A DNA stretch of 64,000 nucleotides from Billgrantia ethanolica (GTDB lineage: Bacteria; Pseudomonadota; Gammaproteobacteria; Pseudomonadales; Halomonadaceae). Of the stretch, positions 7,672 to 15,029 are shown piece by piece. The position numbers and the translations under genes were made by a program. The notes under the pieces were generated by a model, which saw only the letters and a list, made by a program, of their open reading frames with translations, had not been told where the DNA came from and made no database searches. The first letter of the stretch is position 1; every line of letters starts with the position of its first letter. The stretch spans positions 496,001-560,000 of the forward strand of contig NZ_JABFTX010000003.1 in the NCBI RefSeq assembly GCF_021404305.1. The letters run 5' to 3'.

Positions 7672-9227
7672 TAGAATCCTCCTGTGTCAGGGCCGCCATC
7701 GATGGCGCCCCAGCCCACGGCATCGTTGACGCGGCCGCCCTCGTAGCCGGTGCGCTGGATGCCGGTGCTGCGATAGTCGATCTCGACGCCGTCCTGGCGG
7801 CTGGCGAAGTAGGCCAGCGCCAGGGCGATGGCGGCGTCGCCGTGGCGGTTCTGCTGGCCGGTGCTCTTGGGCAGCCGGGCCACGCCGTTGATCAGCTTGA
7901 TGGCGCGCAGGTCGTCGAGCAGGTGGGCATCCTTGGGCAGCAGCAGCTCGCCGTCCTCGAGCGCGGCTTTCAGCGGCGGCATGTGCTCGCGGTACCAGCC
8001 CTCGGTGAACTGCACCTCGTGGATGCGGGAGCCGTACTGCTGGGTGGCCACCTCGGCCAGGTAGGCGCCGTTGCCGCGCGCGTCCAGGGCGCCGACGTGG
8101 AAGCGGGCCAGCCGATCGCAGAGATAGAACAGCACCTGGCGCTGCTGCTCGAACGGCATGTTGCCCAGCTCGACCATGAACGGCACCCGGCGCACCAGGT
8201 TGGTGGTGGTCACCAGCGGCACGATCACCGTCAGGTCGGAGACGCGCCCGAAGTCCTCGCCGACGCTGACCAGGCAGTCGCTGGGCAGCTCGGCCAGCAG
8301 CGGCCCCAGCTCGCGCTCGCACCAGTCGCGGATCTCGGCCTCGCGCAGGTGCGGGGCCCAGTGCTTGAACTCGTCTTTCATGGCCAGGCGCAGCACCGGC
8401 GGGCCGTCAACCATGCGCGCCTCGATCAGCGCTCGCGACAGCCAGGCGCCGGTACCCTGGGACGGCACCACGTCCAGCTCCTCGCTTGCCGCCTCGCCGT
8501 AGAAGGCGTAGACCTCGGCCATCCACTTGGCCTCCCCCTCGGCGGTCCACTCCTTGCCCAGGCGCAGGCACACGCGGCGATACAGGCCCTGGGCCACCGC
8601 TTCCTTGAAGCTGATGCGCTGCACGCTGCCCCGACGCTTGCCGGCGCGGATGTCGTTGACCAGCTCGTTGAACGGGTTCTGCTCGCCGTTGTGGGTGCTG
8701 ATCACGCGCACCCGGCCGCCCCAGATCAACAGGGCCAGCGCCGCTTTCAGCAGCTCGCCGAGCTTGTCATGGAACGCCGCCTCGTCGATCACCACCACGC
8801 CTTGCTTGCCGCGCAGGTTCGCCGGGCGGCTGGACAGCGCCACGATGCGGTGGCCGCTGTCAGGGAACTTGATGGTGAACGTTTTGATGTTCTTGTCGTC
8901 GCCGTCGTCCTCCCACAGGCCTTCCTCGACGGCGCTGGCGGCGTGGTTGAACACCCGCGCCCACATGCCGCAGGCCTCGACGTACTCGATGGCCATGTCC
9001 TGGTTGTAGCCGATGTAATAGACGTTCATGCCGCCGGCGGACTTGGCGGCGGCGGCGATCAGTACGTCGTCGGCAGCCTCGGCCCAGGTCAGGCCGGTAC
9101 GCCGCGACTTCTCGCTGACCTTGAGCTGGCTGTCGTCGGCGATCCACGCCTGCTGGTAGTCCAGCAGCACCGGCGGCGGGGCGTCGGCGTCATGGGTCGC
9201 GGGGAGCTTGGCGGGCACGTCGGTCAT
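7671..9227 (-). CDS. Terminase large subunit, Mu gp28-like
   Basis: 518 residues from the ATG at 9227, chosen because it overlaps the small terminase stop (ATGA); the frame stays open further upstream but without a good start. It has an N-terminal ATPase with a Walker A-like segment at about 39-47 (EKSRRTGLT) and Walker B VVVIDEA at 144-150, then the coupling region 'RVISTHNGEQNPFN'. The C-terminal RNase H-fold nuclease shows 'GEDFGRVSDLTVI', 'ALDARGNGAYLAE' and 'NRHGDAAIALALA', which supply the acidic metal-binding residues. It packages headful DNA that starts in host sequence next to the phage end. Confidence 0.94.
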   Translation of the reverse strand: MTDVPAKLPATHDADAPPPVLLDYQQAWIADDSQLKVSEKSRRTGLTWAEAADDVLIAAAAKSAGGMNVYYIGYNQDMAIEYVEACGMWARVFNHAASAVEEGLWEDDGDDKNIKTFTIKFPDSGHRIVALSSRPANLRGKQGVVVIDEAAFHDKLGELLKAALALLIWGGRVRVISTHNGEQNPFNELVNDIRAGKRRGSVQRISFKEAVAQGLYRRVCLRLGKEWTAEGEAKWMAEVYAFYGEAASEELDVVPSQGTGAWLSRALIEARMVDGPPVLRLAMKDEFKHWAPHLREAEIRDWCERELGPLLAELPSDCLVSVGEDFGRVSDLTVIVPLVTTTNLVRRVPFMVELGNMPFEQQRQVLFYLCDRLARFHVGALDARGNGAYLAEVATQQYGSRIHEVQFTEGWYREHMPPLKAALEDGELLLPKDAHLLDDLRAIKLINGVARLPKSTGQQNRHGDAAIALALAYFASRQDGVEIDYRSTGIQRTGYEGGRVNDAVGWGAIDGGPDTGGF

Positions 9228-9775
9228 TTGGCGATCCCCAGCAGCTCGCGGCGCAGGTCGTTGACCATGTCTTTCGACAGGCCGCCCCGGCGCGCCACCT
9301 CGGTGGCCTTGTCGGCGGCCTCGCGGGCCACTTCCTTGCGCACCTCCAGCGCCCACTTCTTTTGGCCCAGCGACATGCGGCCGATATCGGCCAGGGCATG
9401 GGTCACGCTGGCCATGTATTTGGCGGCCTTCTCCGGCTCGTGCTCGGCCTTGCGCAGCGCGATGGTAATACGCAGCAGCTGCTCCTGGACGATGCGCGCA
9501 GTGGCGTCGACCAGGGAGCCCTTGGCGTCGTCGTCGCTCTCGGTGAAGGCCTTGGCCATCTCGGTGGTCTTGCGCACGTCACCCATGGCCAGCTCGAACT
9601 CCTCCTGGAGATCTTGCCCGTAGCGCTGCACCGACGAGCGGCTGAGCTTGTAGCCGCGCGAGTCCAGCCACTTGGCCAGCGACTCATAGCCCTGAAAGCC
9701 GGTCGACACCAGGCGCTCGTTCAGCTCCTCGCGCACTTCGGGCGGCAGGTCGAACACCTTGGATCGCTTGGCCAT
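9224..9775 (-). CDS. Terminase small subunit, Mu gp27-like (DUF3486)
   Basis: 183 residues, MAKRSKVFDLPPEVREELNE..., with the DUF3486 pattern: an N-terminal HTH ('LPPEVREELNERL', 'YESLAKWLDSRGYKLSRSSVQRYG') and a long helical C-terminal half. It is expected to recognise phage end DNA and hand it to the large subunit. The ATG at 9775 lies one base after the stop of the previous gene; an upstream in-frame start would overlap that gene by 69 nt and has no better ribosome site. The stop overlaps the large subunit ATG. Confidence 0.9.
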   Translation of the reverse strand: MAKRSKVFDLPPEVREELNERLVSTGFQGYESLAKWLDSRGYKLSRSSVQRYGQDLQEEFELAMGDVRKTTEMAKAFTESDDDAKGSLVDATARIVQEQLLRITIALRKAEHEPEKAAKYMASVTHALADIGRMSLGQKKWALEVRKEVAREAADKATEVARRGGLSKDMVNDLRRELLGIAK

Positions 9776-9776
9776 G

Positions 9777-10076
9777 TCAGACCCCCGGACGCGGGCGCGC
9801 CACGCCGGGCACCTGGGCGGTGCCGCTGGCGACATCGCCGCCACGCGCGGTGAGCGTGACGATCCAGCCGGCGCGCGGCTGCTGGGTGATCACCAAGCCT
9901 TGCTCCTCCAGCCAAGCCAGGTCGCCATGCAGGCGGTCTTTGCTGACGATGTGGGCATAAGCACCTTTCAGCTCGTCGGACAGCGAGTACTCGTTGGTGG
10001 TGTACTCAGTCCGGCGCGACAGGATGCGAAGGATCGCCAGGCGCCGCCCTTCGGTTTCGTAGTCGTCGTACTTCAT
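9777..10076 (-). CDS. Mu gp26-like winged-helix protein
   Basis: 99 residues, MKYDDYETEGRRLAILRILS..., with the pattern 'R..IL..L.....Y..NE..L.D.L...........DRL..DL.WLEEQGLV' of a winged helix-turn-helix. This matches the gp26 family found just before the small terminase gene in Mu-like phages. It is probably a DNA-binding protein, perhaps regulatory; the role has not been worked out in Mu. The ATG overlaps the stop of the DUF2730 gene by 4 nt. The last 25 residues are Gly/Ala/Pro-rich. Confidence 0.8.
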   Translation of the reverse strand: MKYDDYETEGRRLAILRILSRRTEYTTNEYSLSDELKGAYAHIVSKDRLHGDLAWLEEQGLVITQQPRAGWIVTLTARGGDVASGTAQVPGVARPRPGV

Positions 10077-10420
10077 CGTCCGTTCCCCTTCTCCTGGAGC
10101 ATGTACTCGTGCAAGCGGTTGAGCAGCGCGGTGGTGCTCTGCAGTTGCGCCGACACCTGCGCCATACCGCGATTGGTCTCTGCCAGCTCGCTACGCAGCT
10201 TGTCGATCTCGCCATACCCTGGCCGGCTGGAAACCCGGTTCTCCACCTGGGTGATATGACGATCGATCTTGTCCATGCGGGTATTGACTGCCCTCAGCGC
10301 GCTACTGGTGGCGCGGTGCTTGTTGGTCCACCACACGTACACGCTGACCAGCAGCATGAATGCGACCTGGACCAGGTCGAAAAAGAACCGCGCCGCCGTC
10401 CAGTCGATTTGTTCCATCAT
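10073..10420 (-). CDS. DUF2730 membrane-anchored coiled-coil protein (Mu gp25-like)
   Basis: 115 residues if the first of two adjacent ATGs (10420, 10417) is used: MMEQIDWTAARFFFDLVQVA.... One N-terminal membrane segment (about 10-30, FFDLVQVAFMLLVSVYVWW) is followed by basic residues and a long coiled coil, 'ALRAVNTRMDKIDRHITQVE', to the C-terminus. This is the usual build of DUF2730 proteins of Mu-like phages. The function is unknown; the location between the lysis genes and terminase suggests an inner-membrane role late in infection. Confidence 0.78.
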   Translation of the reverse strand: MMEQIDWTAARFFFDLVQVAFMLLVSVYVWWTNKHRATSSALRAVNTRMDKIDRHITQVENRVSSRPGYGEIDKLRSELAETNRGMAQVSAQLQSTTALLNRLHEYMLQEKGNGR

Positions 10421-10653
10421 CCCCTCGCGTACCGTGTTGCATGTTTGTCGTGGGCCGTCTGGCACGGAACGCAGCGCCGCGCCGTGGGCCAGGCTGCCAG
10501 GCGGGGCGCCGGAATCCGCTCTCCGCAGCCCTCGCACAGCCCATCGGGCGATGGCGTCTCGCGCGCCATTTGCGCCCGATGGCGCTCCAGGGCGGTGGCG
10601 CGTTCCCGCTCAGTCAGCGCCGCCGCCGTCTCGTACTGCTGCTCTGTCCACAC
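10417..10653 (-). CDS. TraR/DksA-type zinc-finger protein
   Basis: 78 residues. The C-terminal half holds CEGCGERIPAPRLAAWPTAR followed by C..C, the C4 zinc finger of the DksA/TraR family. Short phage TraR-like proteins can bind the RNA polymerase secondary channel and alter transcription without ppGpp. The start is GTG at 10653 and overlaps the Rz1-like gene by 44 nt. The acidic N-terminal tip typical of DksA is much reduced. A role in shifting host transcription in the late phase is plausible but not shown. Confidence 0.83.
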   Translation of the reverse strand: MWTEQQYETAAALTERERATALERHRAQMARETPSPDGLCEGCGERIPAPRLAAWPTARRCVPCQTAHDKHATRYARG

Positions 10654-10912
10654 AGTTCTGGCTCCATTGACGCGACTCGGCGACTCTCATCCAGCCGGCC
10701 GCGCCCCATTCGTGCAGCGCCGTGACGTAGGCCGCCACTTCGCGCTGCGCATACTCGCCGCCGGGTTTAGCCGGCGGCACCTGGTGCTCGGTCATGCCCA
10801 CCGGCAGCGCGCACAGCACCGGGGCGGGCAAGGGTTCGGGCATGGCCACCGGCTCGGGCGAGGTGGCGCAGCCCCCCAGCAGCAGCGCCAGGGCCAGCGA
10901 CCAGACCCTCAT
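10610..10912 (-). CDS. Putative Rz1-like outer-membrane spanin lipoprotein
   Basis: 100 residues. The N-terminus MRVWSLALALLLGGCATSPE is a clear lipoprotein signal with lipobox LLGGC; the mature protein starts at Cys15 and is Pro-rich in its first third (PEPLPAPVLCALPVG). It directly follows the Rz-like gene with an ATGA overlap. Together they fit a two-component spanin that fuses inner and outer membranes in the last step of lysis. It is longer than many Rz1 proteins, and its C-terminal half has no known motif. Confidence 0.72.
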   Translation of the reverse strand: MRVWSLALALLLGGCATSPEPVAMPEPLPAPVLCALPVGMTEHQVPPAKPGGEYAQREVAAYVTALHEWGAAGWMRVAESRQWSQNCVDRAAVRDGGGAD

Positions 10913-11292
10913 GGCAACGCCTCCAGGGCGTCGCGCAGCACTGGCGCCACCGGGCCGTCGTCGCGCTCGGGCGCCTGGCGAATGCGCGCCTGCAGCTCCC
11001 GGTACCGGGCGCCGCTGTCGGCCAGCTCGGCCTGCAGCTCGCGCACGGCGCGCTCGGCATGGGCCTGCTCGGCAATGGCGATGGCCAGGTCGTCGCGGTA
11101 GCTATCGGCGCGGGCCTGCCAGGCGTCCAGCCCCTTGCGCAGCACCTCGGCCTCGGCCTGGGTCTGCGACAGCTCCCGTTCCAGCTGTGCGGTGTGATAC
11201 GACACCCACAGCCAGGCCGCGCCGTTGATGGCGACAGCCGCCAGCAGCAGCCAAACGCGGCCCGGCACCAGGCGCAGCAGCTTCATGAGCAT
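10909..11292 (-). CDS. Putative Rz-like inner-membrane spanin
   Basis: About 127 residues from the ATG at 11292 (or 125 from 11286, which overlaps the preceding stop as ATGA). A single N-terminal membrane segment (VWLLLAAVAINGAAWLWVSY) is followed by a long periplasmic coiled coil rich in Ala, Glu, Gln and Arg. This is the topology of i-spanins (Rz). It sits between the transglycosylase and the lipoprotein gene. A purine-rich GGGGG lies before the first ATG, so 11292 is slightly preferred. Confidence 0.72.
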   Translation of the reverse strand: MLMKLLRLVPGRVWLLLAAVAINGAAWLWVSYHTAQLERELSQTQAEAEVLRKGLDAWQARADSYRDDLAIAIAEQAHAERAVRELQAELADSGARYRELQARIRQAPERDDGPVAPVLRDALEALP

Positions 11293-12008
11293 GGCGCGCC
11301 CCCTTGCCAGCCGGCGCGCACGTAGCGCGGCGTCAGCTCCAGCAGGATGTGGCGCACGTAGTGGCGGTTCTCGCGCTCGGCCCAGCCGGCGCGGTTGGTG
11401 TAGCGCTCGACACTGCCGAACCACACGGCGGGATCGTCACCGGCGGCGCTAGCCAGGCGCTGGTCGCGCTGCACCCAGCCCAGCCCGCCGTTGTAGGCGC
11501 TCATGGCAAAGGCCCAGCGCTCGCAGGTATCGGTGACGCTGGAGAGGCGCCGCAGGTGCCAGCGGTTATAGCGGGCCTGGGCACGCATGGCCCAGGTGGG
11601 GGAATACGGGGCGGCACGCCCCAGGTCGGGATAGATCTCGGCCATCCACTGGCTGGTACCGGGCATGAACTGGGAGAGCCCTTCGGCACCCACCGGACTA
11701 CGGGCATCGCTGCGCCAGGCGCTCTCCTGGTGAATCTGCCCGGCATGGATGGCCACCGGCGCCGGCAGCCCGAACTCCTGCTGCACGATGCGCGTCAATT
11801 CGCGCTGATACTGGGCGGCATTGGCGGGGATGGCCTGGGCGCGTGCCTGGCAGCTGACGACCAGGATCGCCAATAGCAGCACCGTGGTACCGGTGCGCGA
11901 TCGCAGCCAGCCGAAGGCCAGCCACATCGCCACGCCGAACAGGAACGCGCCGATACCCGCGCCCTCGGCGAATCGGGCGGCACCCTGGCGCAGGCGCTGG
12001 GAAATCAT
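11283..12008 (-). CDS. Lytic transglycosylase endolysin (SLT fold)
   Basis: 241 residues. Two N-terminal hydrophobic segments (about 17-35 and 41-58) suggest a membrane anchor or signal-arrest form. The soluble domain has the Slt signature: catalytic Glu95 in 'GQIHQESAWRSDARSPVGAE', then GLSQFMPGTSQW and later 'AFAMSAYNGGLGWV'. It would cleave murein glycan strands during lysis. The ATG overlaps the stop of the 56-residue ORF by 4 nt. In Mu the lysozyme lies in the same late lysis cluster. The two N-terminal segments make an export-controlled (SAR-like or pinholin-dependent) endolysin possible, which is an inference. Confidence 0.88.
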   Translation of the reverse strand: MISQRLRQGAARFAEGAGIGAFLFGVAMWLAFGWLRSRTGTTVLLLAILVVSCQARAQAIPANAAQYQRELTRIVQQEFGLPAPVAIHAGQIHQESAWRSDARSPVGAEGLSQFMPGTSQWMAEIYPDLGRAAPYSPTWAMRAQARYNRWHLRRLSSVTDTCERWAFAMSAYNGGLGWVQRDQRLASAAGDDPAVWFGSVERYTNRAGWAERENRHYVRHILLELTPRYVRAGWQGGAPCS

Positions 12009-12175
12009 GGCCGTTCCTCCCCCAGCAACACCCTGGCGCGCTTCACGACATCCTCCAGGCGCAGGTACAGGCAGGCCAGCTCCATGCCGGCGTCGGGCTT
12101 GTCATCCAGCGCATGGATCTGGGCGACCAGGCGGTCGCCCTCCTCCAGCAGTGAGCGGGCGGTATCGGCGGCCAT
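12005..12175 (-). CDS. Small helical protein in lysis cassette (56 aa)
   Basis: A 57-codon frame from ATG 12175 to TGA 12005: MAADTARSLLEEGDRLVAQI followed by 'DDKPDAGMELACLYLRLEDVVKRARVLLGEERP'. It lies one base after the holin-like stop and overlaps the transglycosylase ATG (ATGA), so it fills the gap between two genes exactly. It is acidic and amphipathic with no membrane segment. The tight packing supports it as a real gene. It may be an antiholin-type partner or a simple filler; I do not recognise a family. Confidence 0.65.
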   Translation of the reverse strand: MAADTARSLLEEGDRLVAQIHALDDKPDAGMELACLYLRLEDVVKRARVLLGEERP

Positions 12176-12176
12176 G

Positions 12177-12512
12177 CTACACCCCCAGGCCGAGCGCCAG
12201 GATTGCGGCGGCGATCACGCCCACGCGACGCAAGGCGGCCAGGCTGGCCTGGTGGCTCATGTGGCGGGCGCCGTTGTTGAGGTCGCGCGAGGCCAGCCGG
12301 TTGGCGACAGCGAATAGGTCGCCGGGGCGGGCGTAGTGGAAGATGGTGCGGTCGATCCAGTAGCCCAGGTAGGCCCCGAGGCACAGCTTGGACAGCGACC
12401 ACACCAGCACGCCGATCTGGTAGGGGGCGATCCAGGCCACGACGGCGGTGGCGATCAGGGCCAGCAGAAGCCAGGGGAAGGCGCGGAACTTGTCGAGCAG
12501 GCTTTCAAACAT
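12177..12512 (-). CDS. Putative holin-like membrane protein
   Basis: 111 residues from the ATG at 12512 (GGAG Shine-Dalgarno about 9 nt before; an upstream in-frame start is less likely). It begins MFESLLDKFRAFPWLLLALI. There are two hydrophobic N-terminal segments (about 13-30 and 33-50), a basic cytoplasmic loop 'ANRLASRDLNNGARHMSHQA' and a third hydrophobic C-terminal segment (VGVIAAAILALGLG). It is the first gene of the lysis cluster after the putative late promoter, the usual place for a holin. The loop is larger than in classical holins, so the function is inferred from context. Confidence 0.65.
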   Translation of the reverse strand: MFESLLDKFRAFPWLLLALIATAVVAWIAPYQIGVLVWSLSKLCLGAYLGYWIDRTIFHYARPGDLFAVANRLASRDLNNGARHMSHQASLAALRRVGVIAAAILALGLGV

Positions 12513-12570
12513 CGTACCGTCTCCAGTCGGGACCATAAGGCGAAACGCAACGGGGCGAATGAGCCTTGAC

Positions 12571-12616
12571 GGTATCCCCAGGAGAGGGAGCGAGTTAGTT
12601 GAAGGGCTTCAGCGGA
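12571..12616 (-). promoter_or_regulatory. Putative phage late promoter before the lysis operon
   Basis: On the minus strand, TCCGCTGAAGCCCTTC (12616 to 12601) contains the dyad TGAAG-CC-CTTCA. It is followed after 24 nt by GATACC (12576 to 12571) and then by the holin-like gene at 12512. A near copy with similar spacing lies before the I-like gene. The likely activator is the Mor/C-family protein encoded immediately upstream. In addition, GGCGAAACGC (12539-12548) and its inverted copy GCGTTTCGCC (12673-12682) flank this gap. Confidence 0.5.
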
Positions 12617-12681
12617 GGGGGTCTGGCGGGGTGGATAAAGCCTAGCGCGGCAGGCGACCGGCGGCAATAGCCGCGTTTCGC

Positions 12682-13077
12682 CTACAGCAGGGAGTACTGA
12701 TTGGACGGCGCTTCGTCGTCCTCGCGCGAGAGGATGGTGAACACCTGGCGTTCGGTCAGGCGGTAGCGCAGGGCCAGCTCGGCAGGGCGTGCTCCCTGGG
12801 CACGCTCGTGGCGGATGATGCGGTTACGCACGCGGCGCAGCAGGTCGGCGCAGCGCGGCACCACCAGCTCCTCCCCAGCGTAGGCCTCGGAGAGCCGGGC
12901 AGCGGCATCGCGGCCCAGCCACTCGGCCAGTCGGTGTTCTTCGCCCAGACGCTCCGGCACGTAGATGCGCACGCCGCCGGCATGCTCCACCAGGGCCAGG
13001 GTGGCAGACAGGCCGATGGCCTCGGCGACCTCGACCAGCGACTCGGGCAGCTCCTCGATCTCGCGCACGTCAAGCAT
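12682..13077 (-). CDS. Mor/C-family phage late transcription activator
   Basis: 131 residues, MLDVREIEELPESLVEVAEA.... It matches the Mor transcription activator family: 'LPESLVEVAEAIGLSATLALVEHAGGVRIYVPER' forms the dimerisation domain, and 'RCADLLRRVRNRIIRHERAQ' with 'ELALRYRLTERQVFTILSRE' forms the DNA-binding HTH. In Mu, Mor activates the middle promoter for C, and C activates late promoters. Only one member is visible here, so it may drive late genes directly, as inferred from the two shared motif sites downstream. The ATG overlaps the preceding gene by 8 nt. The stop lies just before the lysis promoter gap. Confidence 0.9.
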   Translation of the reverse strand: MLDVREIEELPESLVEVAEAIGLSATLALVEHAGGVRIYVPERLGEEHRLAEWLGRDAAARLSEAYAGEELVVPRCADLLRRVRNRIIRHERAQGARPAELALRYRLTERQVFTILSREDDEAPSNQYSLL

Positions 13078-13456
13078 TGCGGTCTCCTCGTGTCGACTGG
13101 ATGCCCAGCTCGGCCATCATCTCCCTGAGCCGGGCGCGGTTCTGCTCGCGCTTGGCCTGGCTCATCGGCGGCTTGGGCAGGCGGCGCTGCTGGGCTCGCT
13201 CGGGCAGCAGCTCCAGCATCTGGCGCGGGGCAGGCCAGCGATCGGCCCCCGCGGCCAGGCGGTTGAAGGCGGCCCGGATGCGTTGGGTGTCGCGCTCCTG
13301 GTCCCAGCCGATCGGCGCCGCCCACAAGACCTCGATCCAGGTCTGCTGGGTGTACTCGGCCTCCTCCTCCCAGGGCGCGCTGGGCAGGCGCAGCACCAGC
13401 AGCCGTGCCAGGCCATTGAAGATCTCGTCGCGGAACCACTGCGCCGGCTGGGTCAT
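13070..13456 (-). CDS. Unknown phage early/middle protein (128 aa)
   Basis: MTQPAQWFRDEIFNGLARLL... is a 128-residue protein with many Trp, Arg and Pro. The N-terminal half, 'LARLLVLRLPSAPWEEEAEY', is followed by 'WIEVLWAAPIGWDQERDTQRIRAAFNRLAAGADRWPAPRQMLELLP', a pattern seen in unknown proteins just before Mor in Mu-like phages of Pseudomonas and relatives. The C-terminal third is basic ('MSQAKREQNRARLREMMAEL') and may bind nucleic acid. The start overlaps the previous stop by 4 nt; the end overlaps the mor ATG by 8 nt. Confidence 0.65.
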   Translation of the reverse strand: MTQPAQWFRDEIFNGLARLLVLRLPSAPWEEEAEYTQQTWIEVLWAAPIGWDQERDTQRIRAAFNRLAAGADRWPAPRQMLELLPERAQQRRLPKPPMSQAKREQNRARLREMMAELGIQSTRGDRNA

Positions 13457-13911
13457 GACTGGCGCCCCCGGTCCATCGCCTGCAGCGCGGCCATCACGCC
13501 CTTGGGCGCCTTGCGTGGGGCCTCACCCACCGGCAGCGCCACGGCCTGGCCGGCAGCAGCACGCGCCCCCAGCGACTCCACCACGCGCTTGAGGTAGTTG
13601 TGGTTGCGCAGCGGGCGCGTGTCCTCGCCTGTATCGCGCTTGACGCGGATCGCCTCGACGGTGTCAGACAGCGCAGCGCCCACTAGGTTGGTGTCGGTGG
13701 CCAGGGCCAGGGCCTCGCGGGCGACGCGCAACTGGCGCTCGTAGGCCATCGCTCTGGTCTTGCCGCGAAACAGGCCCACGTAGGCGACCAGCGGACGCGA
13801 TACGTCGCGCGGCAGGTCGGCCAGGATCGCCATGAACTCGCGCAGCGACTCGTCCTCGGTGACGTGCTCCAGGGCGAATGTCGAATGGCAGCAGGGGCAG
13901 CGGATATCCAT
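13453..13911 (-). CDS. Unknown phage protein with N-terminal zinc knuckle (152 aa)
   Basis: 152 residues starting MDIRCPCCHSTFALEHVTED: a CPCC motif at 5-8 with a nearby His gives a half zinc-ribbon, as in proteins that bind nucleic acid. Residues 30-90 are helical (FMAILADLPRDVSRPLVAYV). The Cterminal part has 'LRNHNYLKRVVESLG', a pattern that resembles replication-linked helix domains. It lies between gemA and the 128-residue gene in the middle operon. A function is not known. Confidence 0.65.
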   Translation of the reverse strand: MDIRCPCCHSTFALEHVTEDESLREFMAILADLPRDVSRPLVAYVGLFRGKTRAMAYERQLRVAREALALATDTNLVGAALSDTVEAIRVKRDTGEDTRPLRNHNYLKRVVESLGARAAAGQAVALPVGEAPRKAPKGVMAALQAMDRGRQS

Positions 13912-13918
13912 CGGTTAA

Positions 13919-14488
13919 TCAGTCCTTAAAGGCCGGTTCATCGGTGTTCCTGGGCGGCTCGGGCAACGCCTTGGCCAGCGCCTTGAGCACGGGCAGATTG
14001 CGCTCCCAGCGCGGGGGCAAGCGGTAACGCCGGGGCAGGTTCTCGCGGGTCTCACCCATGGCCACCAGGCAGCGGTCGATGTATTCCAGGTAGCCACGCT
14101 TCTCCTGCTCGATGTGCAGCGCGGCGATGACGCCCTTGAACTGCTTTTCGGTGCGCAGCCAGTCGAGGCGCTCGATGCCGGTCTGCCGCTTGGCGATGGC
14201 TTCGGCATACGCCCAGGCCAGTCCCATGTCGGCCAGCTGGGCCTCGATCTTGGCCAGCGCCTCATGCTTGTTGAAGGTGTTGGGTTTGCGGCCCGCGCGC
14301 TTCGGGGCCTTGGGCACCCAGCCCAGGCGCTTGAACTCTTTCAACACCAGGGTCACGCCCCGATCGTCGAGTTGCTTGGAGCTGCTCACGCCGGCGGCGC
14401 GGGCCAGCAGCGCGCGGTACGCCTCGTCATCCAGGCCGAGCTGCTGCTTGGCGATGTGGATCTGGGCGAGTTTGCCTTTACTGATCAT
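13919..14488 (-). CDS. gemA: GemA-like protein (Mu gp16, DUF1018)
   Basis: 189 residues from the ATG at 14488, which overlaps the TGA of the 33-residue ORF. The opening 'MISKGKLAQIHIAKQQLGLD' with 'DEAYRALLARAAGVSSSKQLD' and 'GVTLVLKEFKRLGW' is the classic gp16/GemA pattern. A long C-terminal extension includes 'WLRTEKQFKGVIAALHIEQE'. In Mu, GemA alters host gene expression and DNA supercoiling. The open frame extends upstream past other genes, but only this start fits the packing. Confidence 0.88.
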   Translation of the reverse strand: MISKGKLAQIHIAKQQLGLDDEAYRALLARAAGVSSSKQLDDRGVTLVLKEFKRLGWVPKAPKRAGRKPNTFNKHEALAKIEAQLADMGLAWAYAEAIAKRQTGIERLDWLRTEKQFKGVIAALHIEQEKRGYLEYIDRCLVAMGETRENLPRRYRLPPRWERNLPVLKALAKALPEPPRNTDEPAFKD

Positions 14489-14586
14489 CGGCGCGGCCCT
14501 CCGGCACCCATGAAGAACGCGACGACCAGCACGGTGCCGATGGCGCTGATGGCCAGGTACCAGAGCAAGTAGTGAAGCCAGGTCAT
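14485..14586 (-). CDS. 33-residue single-pass membrane peptide
   Basis: A 34-codon frame from ATG 14586 to TGA 14485 encodes a peptide that starts MTWLHYLLWYLAISAIGTVL and ends in AGGPRR. It is one hydrophobic segment with a short basic tail. Its ATG overlaps the stop of the upstream gene by 4 nt, and its stop overlaps the gemA ATG by 4 nt. This double overlap in a coupled operon is the main evidence that it is expressed. The membrane role is unknown. Confidence 0.62.
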   Translation of the reverse strand: MTWLHYLLWYLAISAIGTVLVVAFFMGAGGPRR

Positions 14587-15029
14587 GAGCGAGCCCCTTT
14601 CGCCTGGTGGCGCACAGCGTTGCACCAACCCCCGCACGGCTTGCCGTGGTTGTCGCCGGCATGGCAGGCGAACAGGCTGCGATTCTTGACCGCTGCGGCA
14701 AAGTCACGCCGGGTGTGCAAGCTGACCGATGCCTCGCTGCCCTTCTGCGCTGCGCACCCAGAGCACATCGGCACGGCGTTGCGCATCGCCTGCCGCAGTC
14801 GCTGGCGGGACAGGCGCTCACGCTCCTGGGGCTGGTAGCTCAGGCAGGTGACGCCAGCGCCGGGATCGGTGACCCAGCCACCCTCTGGCCAGGCGTTGCC
14901 GTTCTTCATCTCGATCATGCCCTCGAGCACATCGCAGCCCCAGGCGTGGGCGCAGTGCGCGCACAGCAGGTCCAGGGTGTCGGTCCACTCGGCGGCGGTC
15001 GGCGTGTAGGGCTTGCGCTCGACGGTCAT
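14583..15029 (-). CDS. Cys-rich early phage protein (148 aa)
   Basis: 148 residues from ATG 15029, which overlaps the previous stop (ATGA). Cysteines are grouped as 'LLCAHCAHAWGCDVLEG', 'CSGCAAQKGSEA' and a late 'CHAGDNHGKPCGGWCNAV', enough for two or more zinc sites. The central section 'GGWVTDPGAGVTCLSYQPQE' resembles small unknown proteins of Mu-like phages. The function is unknown; zinc-dependent nucleic acid binding is a reasonable guess. The frame is open upstream, but that part belongs to the preceding gene in another frame. Confidence 0.65.
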   Translation of the reverse strand: MTVERKPYTPTAAEWTDTLDLLCAHCAHAWGCDVLEGMIEMKNGNAWPEGGWVTDPGAGVTCLSYQPQERERLSRQRLRQAMRNAVPMCSGCAAQKGSEASVSLHTRRDFAAAVKNRSLFACHAGDNHGKPCGGWCNAVRHQAKGARS

